From positions 10,572,849-10,636,848 of the forward strand of contig JBCFYV010011135.1 in the NCBI GenBank assembly GCA_039000515.1: 64,000 nucleotides of DNA, read 5' to 3'. Origin of the DNA: Timema cristinae (taxonomy: Eukaryota > Arthropoda > Insecta > Phasmatodea > Timematidae). Made by a program: the position numbers and the translations under genes. Positions 23,257 to 33,672 of this stretch are shown here, in pieces (the first letter of the stretch is position 1; the number at the start of each line of letters is the position of its first letter). Below the pieces are notes generated by a model that searched no databases, was not told the DNA's origin, and saw only the letters and a list, made by a program, of their open reading frames with translations.

Positions 23257-23430
23257 TACAATTAAAAGAAAAATACAGTTCACGCTTTACATTGCTTCCA
23301 TTGTACGGCATCTTGAATAAAATTGGTTGCTCCTGCCCAATCCCTGGGCCTAAACTTCATTCTACCAGTGCTCTCAAGGATGTAACACACAATCTATCCT
23401 CCCAAAGGAGGGAACCAACATAACACCTTA
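23257..23430 (+). repeat. Dispersed ~220-bp repeat, copy 3
   Basis: GTTCACGCTTTACATTGCTT, GCCCAATCCCTGGGCCTAAA, then CAAAGGAGGGAACCAAC. Shorter, diverged copy. Confidence 0.68.
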
Positions 23431-23854
23431 GGGAGAAGAAGGCAATCGCTAAAGAATGATAGGAACATGTAAAAAACCAACATAAAGGACAAAGGAAATG
23501 GACATTCGATTATAATATATCAACTTTATTTATAATTCAATTTTTGTGCAACCTTTTTTTACAGAAAATATAGACTTAACCAAAATGTAATATTTGTAGT
23601 AACAAAAGTAAACATGGCTTACATTCTTTTTTATTTCAATCAATTTTCAATATTTGAACAGCCAGCAAGTTCTAATAATGATGCCCTAAGACTTATCACA
23701 CACACACACCAAAAAAAATCTCTTTATTCAAATAATTCCACAAAATAGTTTTGCTGACAACTAAGAAAAGTTCAGCTTTTTTATGAATCTCTTATGCAAA
23801 ATGAATAGATATACATATATTTGGTCAAAATAAATGTTTTCCAGATAATTTAGA

Positions 23855-24054
23855 GTAGGGACGTGCGAGACTCAAAAATTCAAGAAAAAAAATAATCTTG
23901 ATATTGTCTTGAAAATTAAAAAATAAATCTTGAAAATTTGAGTAAAAAAAGCAAATAATTGCCCTAATAAATTATAAAACCAAACCGGGAATTTATTATT
24001 TTCAATAATACCATAGTATCAAATTGAAAAAATGGTTCTTACACATCCCTAATA
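23855..24054. mobile_element. Short MITE
   Basis: Ends TAGGGACGTGCGAGA and (reverse complement) TAGGGATGTGTAAGA are inverted repeats around about 170 bp of AT-rich sequence. No coding. Confidence 0.55.
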
Positions 24055-24160
24055 TAGAGGGTACTACTAAAAGTTCCCTGCCCTCCCCCCAGCCTGTATA
24101 TGTGGCAATCCCAATCCTTTTAAACAACATTAATGCTTTTTTTTGTACCATTTCTTAGAG

Positions 24161-24598
24161 CACTGTGGTCCGACTGGTGGCCTGCGCTCAATGTGGCCCT
24201 CACAGTTTCTCAGAGGCAAATTAAAGGAAAATCCTCGGCAGTAGGTGTGAAATAGCTGATGAGTAAAATCAAAGTATTCTCATGATTGAATATTACTAAA
24301 CATTTATTTGATTAATGAAAGATTTATATATATTTATAATTCTAAGTTGTTTTGTTAAAGTGCGTGTCTGTTTATATTAATTTTCATAGTGTATTATTGG
24401 GAGAGAATTAAACCTGTTTTTGGCACTAAAGTTTAAAATATTATACTAATAAAAATTATATAAAATAAATGTTCATAGGGATTATTGTTGTTTATAGGCC
24501 TATATTAAGTTATTGGGATAACTAAGAATATATTTGGCCCGCGTTTCAAACTGATAGTCATATTTGTCCCTTGGGATGGAAAACTTTGCACCATCCTG
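24161..24598. mobile_element. hAT-type MITE with 8-bp TSD
   Basis: The terminal sequences CACTGTGGTCC and (reverse complement of the right end) CAGGATGGTGC are imperfect inverted repeats. The element is flanked by TCTTAGAG (24153-24160) and ACTTAGAG (24599-24606), 8 bp with one mismatch, the hAT signature. No coding sequence. Confidence 0.75.
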
Positions 24599-24734
24599 AC
24601 TTAGAGAATGGTGTGACAAATGAATAGTTACAAAGAGTTTCAGCACGTACTAAGCAAACTGTTTCCATGATGTAGCCTCAAAGCATAATGGAAACCCCTC
24701 TACAGCATTTATTAACATTACTTTGTGTTTTATC

Positions 24735-24880
24735 TTATGACAGGTCCATTATTTTTGTCAGTGAACTTAGACTACCAATGCGTTCTGTCCTCTGCCTCCT
24801 TCAGCTTTCAGAATTTTCTTCTTTCCTTCAAGTCACCTGATATTTAAAACTCCTCTTTCCCTCAACCTTTAGATTTATAT
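24735..24880 (-). mobile_element. LINE 3' end fragment
   Basis: Matches the last part of the LINE copies at 790 and 32.2 kb on the minus strand (GACAGAACGCATTGGTAGTC, TAAGTTCACTGAC). Too short to translate usefully. Confidence 0.55.
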
Positions 24881-25144
24881 TATATACAGTTATATGCATA
24901 AAATAAAGAATTTGAAAATTTGTTGGCTCAATTGGGTAATTATTTGTATGGCTCATATTATAACTTTATTTTGTCAGAGTTATTTATGACTCAAATAATT
25001 TCTTATATAATTCTATGTAAATTTCCCACTACTGAAACATGTATTTTATTTATTTTGAAGACTTGCCGTAATAAAAGTATTTATTTATAATGCATTAATA
25101 CTGTGTTTTTTTTTCCATTGCATTCTAAGCTGTGCTAATGGTGA

Positions 25145-25247
25145 AAATGCCAACAGCTTAGTGTATTTGTTTACTCAACTCAGGGTCTTAGGTTCGATTC
25201 TTAACAAGGCTGAAAAATATATCATTGGTGAAATTGGGGCTTCTCTT
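25145..25247 (+). mobile_element. SINE type 3 copy at the origin of a satellite
   Basis: CAGCTTAGTGTATTTGTTTA (head), GGTTCGATTCTTAAC (B box), ATATCATTGGTGAAATTGGG. Its 3' half (CACAATGATG...AATGGCTGGG) is the opening of the 73-bp satellite that follows. Confidence 0.55.
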
Positions 25248-26250
25248 GTCACAATGATGTATAAATGGCTGGGAAACTCATCATTGTGTATGTTCTATAA
25301 CTTGGTGTATTTCACATCTTGTCACAATGATGAATGAATGGCTGGGAAACTCATCATTGTGTATGTTCTATAACTTGGTGTATTTCACATCTTGTTACAA
25401 TGATGAATGAATGGCTGGGAAACTCATCATTGTGTATGTTCTATAACTTGGTGTATTTCACATCTTGTCACAATGATGAATGAATGGCTGGGAAACTCAT
25501 CATTGTGTATGTTCTATAACTTGGTGTATTTCAATTTGTTACAATGATGAATGAATGGCTGGGAAACTCATCATTGTGTATGTTCTATAACTTGGTGTAT
25601 TCACATCTTGTTACAATGATGAATGAATGGCTGGAAACTCACATTGTGTATGTTCTAAATCTTGGTGTATTTCACATCTTGTTACAATGATGAATGAATG
25701 GTGGGAAACTCATCATTTGTATTTTCTATAACTTGGTGTATTTCACATCTTGTTATAATGATGAATGAATGCTGGGAAACTCGTCATTGTGTATGTTCTA
25801 TAACTTGGTGTATTTACATCTTGTCACATGATGTATAAATGGCTGGAACTCATCATTGTGTATGTTCTATAACTGGTGTATTTCACATCTTGTTATAATG
25901 AGAATGAATGGCTGGGAAACTCTCATTGTGTATGTTCTATAACTTGGTGTGTTCACATCTTGTCACAATGATGTATAAATGGCTGGGAAACTCATCATTG
26001 TGTATGTTCTATAACTTGGTGTATTTCACATCTTGTCACAATGATGAATGAATGGCTGGGAAACTCGTCATTATGTATGTTCTATAACTTGTGTATTTCA
26101 CATCTTTCACAATGATGTATAAATGGCTGGGAAACTCATCATTGTGTATGTTCTATAACTTGTGTATTTCACATCTTGTTACAATGATGAATGAATGGCA
26201 GGAAACTCATCATTGTGTATGTTCTAAATCTTGGTGTATTTCACTTCTTG
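25248..26250 (+). repeat. 73-bp satellite array, ~13-14 copies
   Basis: Units start near TCACAATGATGAATGAATGG, continue CTGGGAAACTCATCATTGTG and end TATTTCACATCTTG, about 73 bp. The first unit is the 3' part of the SINE type 3 just before it. From about 25600 on, many units differ by loss of a single base (for example CTGGAAACTCACATTG). Confidence 0.92.
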
Positions 26251-27196
26251 TTACCCGCCCATTTTTTTGTTTTCACTTCAATATGTTTAGTTTACCTGTT
26301 TCAAACATTGTCCTGGAAGTCTAGTTTTGACCCAACAAAGTCACCTCAATCACGAAAGTTTGGTAAAAACCACTTTTTTAACACGTTTGTCTTAATTCGA
26401 TAATTTCGTCGCAAAAATAGGATTTTTGTAATTCACCGGTTATTCACCGCTTTTGGGAAACTTAAAAACGAAATTGGACTTTTTTTATTCACCATAAAAG
26501 CAGGGCTCTGATTATAGGATACAAACTTAGCAACTGGACCCCAGACCAGTAATTTAACACTTAACTGAACGTATTAATGTTATGATAAATACATTAAAAG
26601 TAGGGACCGGATTTTGCCTCTTTGCCTTTTCCTTGATCATTAAACACAGGCAGTTTAGATAAATATCCATTTTATGTTATTACAAGTATAATATGATAAT
26701 TTAATAGTGCCTATAATTGCCTGTTTTGTAGGTTTTTTACCTATTTTGTCTTTGACCTATCTCCTTTTCATATTATGGTATGGATTTTCTGCTGAAAGAG
26801 CGTGTTCAGTTTCTTATAAATTGTAAGAGTTGGCATGCCTATTGGGAGTGGGTTCGAAAATATATACTTGTTAAATAGTTTCCAATTAGCATAAATCTTG
26901 TAGAGGATTACGGGAACAGTGGTAGACATCTTTGGAAGAAACAGCATGCTGTTACAGGAGAAAAGTTCAACTTCATCAGAAACAGCAAATTGAAAATTGT
27001 ATCCCTTGACATCGCATGAAGTAGATATCGACTTATAGGATTATTAAAAAAAAAAAATTGTACCTAAAAATATAACCCGTTTCTGAACTGAAAGTCGAGA
27101 AAATTAACTAGTGAGTAACAGCATGTGATGCACTGCAGTGTTTGAATGGGCTAAGGCATCAGTCACTCTCGCAATAGACTGGACTATCGATGAAGG

Positions 27197-28998
27197 TGTA
27201 ACGTGTAAACGTCACGTTTAATATGTACTCTCAGAATTCCACATATATATGATTAACATGATAAATACAAGAACTAATATATTCTAATAATGTGTGGCAG
27301 ATATTAGCTCACGGTTGAATCATGTTGCCGAGAAACACCCAAACTTCAGGAAAATGTCCCAGCTGACGATTCCTGGAGGTTCAGCAAAATATCAACTTAC
27401 TCGCAGGCCCCACTTCAATTAAATGACATCTGCTTCTCTCTGTTCTCCACGCATTATTCTAGTGCTAGTTGTTATTCGGCACAATTGCAATTGAAGAAGT
27501 CAGTTCTGTTAGTATATAATGGTCATTCCTTGCTTCACGTTTTGTATTCTATTGTATCAATTCGACGGAGGAACAACTTGGACGTAAAACTACATCGGCG
27601 GGCAGAGCGACTGGTGACTATGATGTGTGAGGCGTCAGTCTCTCCACCTCGCCACAGATGAAGCCTCGTCTGAGACAATGAGTATTTGAATGTTAGAATC
27701 TGTGTCAGTCTCTTAGTACTCTTTTTTAACTATGTCCATAATACATAGGTTTTGTGTCAGAGTTTCTGACTTGTTTTTGTATGCCCATATGGCGTAGTTT
27801 TGAATGATGGGCTTTACACTCTATTTATCTAGGTCGACATGACATGATTTTGTATCTCAATGTTTCTGACTTGTTTTTCTGTATCCTTAAGACATAGTAT
27901 TAAATACTAGGGAAATGTCTTGACACATTAAACTGTAAGGCCATGATACAGCTTATTTAGCTCTTAAGATCATATAATGGTGGAAATCAGGTTATCTAAC
28001 GCTTTGTTCAATGACCCAATTAGGTCTGTGACTGACACCAGTACCTATCATTTCTCTTTAGTGTACCTTTTTTACAGTGCGCAACCTGTGGGAGCAGTGC
28101 TAATTCTTAGTAGTGGCCCGCGGGGATAGTGCTTAGTTTCCAGCCCCCTTTTGTATTAGTTAATACATTTATTGTTTGCACTAGGTATAGTGTGCCCAAG
28201 ATTGGGTGGAAGTATAAATATACTATTATTATTTTTTTATTATTATTTAGCACTGCGTCTTACTACCCGTTCGGGTTATACGCTTAAGTACTAATTACGC
28301 TAATGGATTAGGAATTGGGAAGGTTTAATTAAAGGAAGTGAACCCACATTTGCGTGGAGGCAGAGTGGAAAACCATTTAGGAAAAACCACCCCAGTTCAC
28401 CTGACCGAGATTCGAACCTCGATCTCCCCGTCCTCAGCAGTCGGGCTCAACACGTCTGGCGCGTTAGCCAACTACGTCACCGAGGCAGGTAAATATACTA
28501 TTGAATGTCCAGGCAGTACTAATTAGGAATAAACTGGTCATAGTATCTTAACAGCATAGATGCCTGGTAGCTCGCTATTTATTATTTGTAAAATGATAAT
28601 TCCTCTTCTAGGAAATTAATAATTGTGTTTCATAACTCTATATGGAGTTAACACATACTAGCTAGCTCATTTAACTACCATCGTCTTAACTCTTTAAACT
28701 AGGACTTACTAAAAATTGATATCACTATTATATGACTATAATTCATGTAGATAACTTTCAGGTCTGTTGATTCCTAGTTACCCAAGTATTTACTTTAATT
28801 CTTCCCTGTTGGGATGTATACGTCTATGGTAACTGATTTAACTTCTCTTAGTTAGCAAAGGACTGTTTAAACTTAGATCTATTTAAACCTTTTGTAATTC
28901 TATTAACTTGTTTGGACTTGAATAAACTGATTTGTTAAATTTGTATTTGTATGTAAATGTATTCGTCACTTATTCTATTAGATAGAAGTGATGATACA
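27197..28998 (+). mobile_element. Probable solo LTR 3 (TSD AAGG), with a nested SINE
   Basis: It begins TGTAACGTGTAAACGTCACG and ends GATGATACA, flanked by AAGG at 27193-27196 and 28999-29002. Removing it rejoins a SINE exactly (GATGAAGG|GAAGAGCAAGATT), which shows the interval is an insertion. It includes TATATAATGG near 27516 and, nested, a minus-strand SINE at 28228-28490. Ends resemble LTRs 1 and 2 (TGTAAC...TACA), but the body is not obviously related. Confidence 0.72.
28228..28490 (-). mobile_element. SINE type 1, intact, 12-bp TSD
   Basis: Minus-strand copy from the tRNA-like head (CCTCGGTGACGTAGTTGGCT) to the tail TAACCCGAACGGGTAGTAAG. Flanked by direct repeats AAATATACTATT at 28216-28227 and 28491-28502, the mark of target-primed reverse transcription. 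Confidence 0.9.
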
Positions 28999-30132
28999 AA
29001 GGGAAGAGCAAGATTCAAATCTTGGCCTGGTGTACTTAAGACATTATTTTTACTAAATGGTTCTTCACTCTGCCTTCAAACATATGCAGGTACATTTCCT
29101 CTAAATCCCACCTTCTTAACCCTTTACACATTAGTGTAATTAGTACATATACTTACAACCCAAACAGATAGTGAATGAAACTTTGTGCTAAAAAATTGTG
29201 AATTGATTATGTGTATAAAAATAGTAAGTAGAAAAATTAATTTTGCATTGCCTATTTTTTGTTTTTGTTTTTAAGCACCTATTCTGGTACCTAGATCCCA
29301 TTTTTGTAATGCCTATTCACCTATTTTAAACACTTAGTGCCCAAGAATCTGCTCCTTAATTATAAAAAATAATGGTAACATTTAGTTACTATTTCTATTT
29401 TCTAATATTCTATTATATTTACATTTCCTATCAAGTTCATAATTTTTTCCAAAATTTGAGTTTGGGATTCGAAGGTGGATTGGAGATTCGGATTTGACTC
29501 AACTCTTGTCTATTCCTTTCTCTTGTACTGTACTTATTCATAATTTTTTCTATTCACACAAAGTACTGTTTGAAAAACAAAAAACAAAAAGTGTAGATAG
29601 TAAAAAAATTACTTTAACATAAGGTCAAGGTCATGTATGATTTGTGCTGCAATATTACTAGAATATAAAGTCGATTGTGTTGGATACATCTACAACTTGC
29701 CAGTACCAAAGTGAAATAGCAAAATAACTAACAACGATAACTGAAAAATAATGAATTCTCAATATTGCCAACTTGGTGGGGGTTGAGATATAATAATCGA
29801 GATATCAAAGATTGTGGCATGAAATTAAATCTACAGTAGATTATTTTTGTACCTACCAATAACAAATGAAGGATCAAGGAATCAAGTTTGACATCCTTAG
29901 TTTGTAACTCTGGGGAATCCCCAAGTCTCCAGGTGTTCTGGAAAAATACTCAAAATCCTTATGTAAAGAGTACGTAAACTTTGCATCCGTATAGTCCTTG
30001 AGTCTTTAATGACCCTTGTAAATTGAAAATTATGTCTACAGTGTCTATATTCTTAATTATGTGGCCATGGTAACCAATTAGAAAGTCTGAGACTACATCC
30101 AATTAAACTCTTTGAAAGAAAATTGTCTTGAG

Positions 30133-30649
30133 CAGCTGTGGGCAAACTACGGCCCGCAATGTTAATTTGTGAGGCCTGCACACAAATTAAAAACTTTCAT
30201 GATATTACTAACAAAAATGACAAATAATATAAATAATCAGTGCACATTTTTGAACATGTGAACAATACTACTTGTCCTATCATTCTTTACCTTTTTCCTT
30301 TTCTCCCTTTTGTTTTTTGGTTTTCTCTTTTAGGAGGTTGTGTTGCGAGTTTCACACTCCTCCCTGATGAGTTCCGATAGAATGAAACCTAGGTCGGGGG
30401 ATTGGGTGGTGACGATCAATTTTCTTTACGAGGCAACCATTACCTCTTTGTCCATTGGCAGCAGTGTAAAGTGTGAACTGTGTTATTTTTATTGTAAAGA
30501 CCATATTGTGTTTGTCCCCCTTTTATATGTTTCTATCCACCTTTGCTAAACCTTCTTCCAAATATAAGAACATGTGAACAAGTGAGCAAGCTTGTGAGAC
30601 CTTAGAGATGTCCATGTGGCCCTCGGGGAGAAAAGTTTGCTCACCTCTG
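30133..30649. mobile_element. hAT-type MITE with 8-bp TSD
   Basis: Inverted ends CAGCTGTGGGCAAACTACGG and (reverse complement of the right end) CAGAGGTGAGCAAACTTTTC. Flanks GTCTTGAG (30125-30132) and GTCTAGAG (30650-30657) differ at one base. A ~215-bp dispersed repeat (30325-30545) is nested inside. Confidence 0.82.
30325..30545 (-). repeat. Dispersed ~220-bp repeat, copy 4
   Basis: Reverse-complement copy of the family at 20020 (plus strand: TTGCGAGTTTCACACTCCTC, GAATGAAACCTAGGTCGGGG, CATTACCTCTTTGTCCATTG). It is inside a hAT MITE, and the small ORF across it is not a gene. Confidence 0.8.
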
Positions 30650-30657
30650 GTCTAGAG

Positions 30658-31835
30658 CAAGATAAGGTGAACGGTGAAGCAGAGGTTACTAAGAATACTA
30701 ATGGCAAGTTTAACCTACCAAAGTGACACCCCTCTTTAAGAGAACTTAGTATTCCTAAGAAAACTGTTTTTCAAAATGCCACACTTCCAGGGAATTTTAA
30801 ATTTTCAGAAAAATATTTGTGAAATAAATAGCTTTGTGCATAATTTCATTTTTATTCATTTCCATATCAATGGATCCTTTCAATGCCATTGGTGCGTTCT
30901 TTTCTATGCGTGTTCACATATTTACTTTAATGTGATTGGTAGTCCTTATAAAATTAAAAATGAGTCAACTTTTATGTAGTGATAAGGACTAAGGAATTAA
31001 GGATAAGGACTCTTTAGACAGAGCGATATGTTATTGTGGAGTCAATCTATTAGGGAGTAGGGATATGGCGTCTGTAGACGAGTCTTTACTCTGCTAATCA
31101 CAATTAATAATGAAAGTCCACAAATATTTATTTTATTTACATTAATACTACATTAAAAATGTCTCTGTACATGGTGTATGTGTGTGTGCATAGTTGGATA
31201 GTTCCTCGACAAGAACCATCGGCTTTCTCCAGCGTGTATCACTCAAAGATAGAATTTATTCTCTTCAGAAGGATGGGTTTGTTTTATAACAGGACTAACA
31301 ACTTTAGGTTGCAAGGGAGTTGGACAATTGATCAATCGTTGTCCGTGTCTGCAATGGGTTCTTCGGCCGAAGGAAAGTATTCAACTTCACCACAAAATAG
31401 CCCTAAAACAAACAAAAACAATTAACATTAAATAAACATGATTTGGTGGCTGCATGGTCTAAGGCGCTGATGGAAAAACTTTTCCGGCCAGTGTGCCACT
31501 TAAGGACCAGCTGAATTTTGGGAGCCAGTCTAATAGCTCAAATAAAATTGTATTTTTTTTAAATGTCTACATTTTAAAGAATGAAAATTTATCAAACTAC
31601 CAACGTGTCTTTGATAAATGCTGTTCATAGCTTGCTTTCTATAGTACACAAGACAGTTATTAATCATTGATTTCACAAAGTTTATTGTGACACGTGAATG
31701 ACATGGCTTTCGAAATCTTATTGGATTAGAAAAATTATACGTAGGAAAAATTTATTAGGTGTTTATTTTTATTTTCATGTCGGCATGCCAACTAAATTAT
31801 GTTTACATACCAGCCAGAAGCACATGTCAAACTTA
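30658..31835. other. Intergenic sequence
   Basis: An open frame at 31159-31425 (88 codons) has no recognisable motif, and I do not call it a gene. A 27-bp SINE-head piece lies at 31444. Confidence 0.5.
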
Positions 31836-32073
31836 CCATCCCTAGTCTAAGGCAACACCCTTGCGATATACTAGAATGCTGATGACAGGTAGATTGGGGT
31901 TCATATCCAGGTCGAGTGTACTGAGAATGGTTTTTCCTAAATCGTTCTCCACTTTTCCTCCATACAAATGCAGGCACACTTTCTCTAAATTCAACGTTCC
32001 CTATCCATAATGCATTAGCGTAATTAGTACCTATGTGTATAACCTGAACAGGTATTAAGACACAGTGCTAAAA
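31836..32073 (+). mobile_element. SINE type 1
   Basis: Head CATCCCTAGTCTAAGGCAAC, GATGACAGGTAGATTGGGG, GGTTTTTCCTAAATCG, tail CATTAGCGTAATTAGTACC and CCTGAACAGGTATTAAGAC. A 27-bp head-like piece (TGGTGGCTGCATGGTCTAAG) at 31444 may be another copy that was cut short. Confidence 0.75.
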
Positions 32074-32229
32074 AAAAGAGAGAAAGAGAGATAAACTGGC
32101 CCACGGCAAACCACCCCTAAGCCATTTCAAGACTGATGTGCAAAAAAAAAAAAATCAAAGGGATTTTAAAAAATCAATGGAATTCTAAGATATGTTTGCA
32201 ATGATTCCCTAAATACTAACAAAGTAGAA

Positions 32230-33125
32230 AATAATAGCCCAGAGTAGATTATTAGTTATACCTCAAGAGGATCAACATCAACCGGAGAGACAAAACCTGT
32301 ACCTGGGACAACGAATGAAGATGAGGCTGAATGATTGAGAGGCCAACAGCATAGAGATATGAAGAGGAGTGAGACAGGGATGTTGTTTGTCACCCAGTCT
32401 GTTCAACATGTATGGAGAGGGACGTGGCAATTTCAGGATAGGAGGACGCCTCATTAACACAAAAATTAAAAATGAGGTGAAGGAAATGATGGCTGGTGGA
32501 AATAGGGAGAAGATATGGTATAGAAATCAAAATTGACAAGTCAAAAGTGATGGGGATTACAAAAAATGAAGACACACTGAAATTCAAAATTGAAAACCAG
32601 TAGTTGTAAAAACTAGAGCAGTTCAAATTAGGTCGAGAATTGCCATGGCCAAGGAAGCTTTCAACAAGAAGAGTTTACTGCTGACCAACAAGTTGAGTTT
32701 GGAGCTAAGAAACTGATGAAATGCTACATTTGGAGAATAAATGTGGACTCTTAGGAAGATGGAAAATAAATACTTGGAGAGCTATGAAATGTGGTGCTGG
32801 AGAAGACTTGAGAAGATCAGGTGGACAGATACGGTGATAAATGAGGAAGTCCTAAGAGTGAGTGTGAAGAGAACCATCTTGGATGTGATTTTTTAGGTAT
32901 AAAACAAACTATATCGGACACATCCTTAGGAGCAACTGTCTTATGCACAGCGTCATAGAAGGAAGGGTTAAGGTAAAGAGGATCTTAGAGAGGAGGATGA
33001 TTCAAATATTGGATGACTTGAAAACAAGAAAATTCTGGGAGCTAAAGGAGGAGGAGGAGAGGACAGGGTTCAGTGGGGGTCTAAGTTTGATGAAAAAATG
33101 AATATATATGTCATAAGAGAGAATA
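32230..33125 (+). mobile_element. LINE reverse transcriptase relic
   Basis: 32355-32420 reads VRQGCCLSPSLFNMYGE, a classic reverse transcriptase motif. The following FADD catalytic box is missing, probably deleted near 32440. Later come WCWRRLEKIRWTDTVINEEV, a broken RTHP-EQLSYAQRH segment and the DDLKTRK-like tail. Several frames are broken. Confidence 0.75.
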
Positions 33126-33164
33126 CTTAATAATAAACAGTAATATTATTATTATTATTATTAT

Positions 33165-33308
33165 TAGCACCGCGTCTTACTACCCGTTCGGGTTATACGC
33201 ACTTACGCTAATGTGTAATGGTAGGGTGATTGTGAGATGAAATGGAGGACCTACAGTTTAACGTGGAATCCGAACCACGGTGGAGACCTGGCATTCCTCA
33301 CATTCACA
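33165..33308 (-). mobile_element. SINE type 2, 5' truncated
   Basis: Minus-strand tail and middle only. It reads outward from TTGTGAATGTGAGGAATGCC to CGGGTAGTAAGACGCGGTGC, preceded on the plus strand by a (TAT)n run. Confidence 0.86.
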
Positions 33309-33427
33309 ATAAACAGTAATAAAATTTGATGCAATTTTAGCTCTGGTATAAATAGGATTAAACTTTGGAAAGTTTACACAATGCTTTCAACAAAATTGTG
33401 TGCACAGACTTGAAATACATTAATTTT

Positions 33428-33672
33428 TAGCGCCGTGTCTTACTACCAGTTTGTATTTTAAGCATATGTACTACTTACGGTAATGTGTTAGAGATGAGGA
33501 AGGTTGAACTTTTATAGGAAGTGTACTTGTATTCGTGTGGAGAGTGAAAAACCATTTAGAAAAAAAAAAAATCACCCTCAGTTCACCTGACCAGGATTTA
33601 AACCCCAATCTTTCCGACATCGGCTGTCCGGTCTAACATGAGTGACCCTCAAGACCATTCGACCACTGAAGA
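33428..33672 (-). mobile_element. SINE type 1
   Basis: Minus-strand copy from the tail (reads CTGGTAGTAAGACACGGCG) through AAATGGTTTTTCACTCTCC to the head ending in CTTCAGTGGTCGAATGG. Confidence 0.75.

Larger units (their letters stand above)
27138..29190 (+). mobile_element. SINE type 1 split by LTR 3
   Basis: The head 27138-27196 (GTTTGAATGGGCTAAGGCAT ... CTATCGATGAAGG) and the body 29003-29190 (GAAGAGCAAGATTCAAATC, GGCCTGGTGTACTTAAG, CACATTAGTGTAATTAGTAC) join seamlessly when the LTR is removed. Confidence 0.72.
26597..29355. mobile_element. Decayed hAT-like element hosting a nest of insertions
   Basis: Left edge GGGACCGGATTTTGCC and right edge (reverse complement) GGAGCAGATTCTTGGGCAC are similar. 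Both ends have GCCTAT/ACCTATTTT subterminal repeats like the hAT copy at 61.9 kb. A piece reading FSAERACSVSYKL near 26788 resembles the hAT dimerisation motif. A dispersed repeat is interrupted by it (26510-26596, resuming at 29356). Confidence 0.5.
26510..29500 (+). repeat. Dispersed AT-rich repeat, copy 3, interrupted by a 2.8-kb insertion nest
   Basis: The first part, 26510-26596 (GACCCCAGACCAGTAATTTA, GTATTAATGTTATGATAAAT), continues at 29356-29500 (GTAACATTTAGTTACTATTT, GGATTCGAAGGTGG). The gap is the hAT-like element 26597-29355 with its own nested insertions. Confidence 0.65.

Noticed and set aside
25248..26250. Regular ~73-bp repeats as a CRISPR array
   Set aside because: No unique spacers, eukaryotic context, and the unit is SINE-derived; the same reasoning excludes the 37-bp array at 2196.
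30340..30549. 69-codon plus-strand ORF
   Set aside because: Lies wholly in the dispersed ~220-bp repeat, antisense to its other copies.
31159..31425. 88-codon plus-strand ORF
   Set aside because: No recognisable domain or conserved context.
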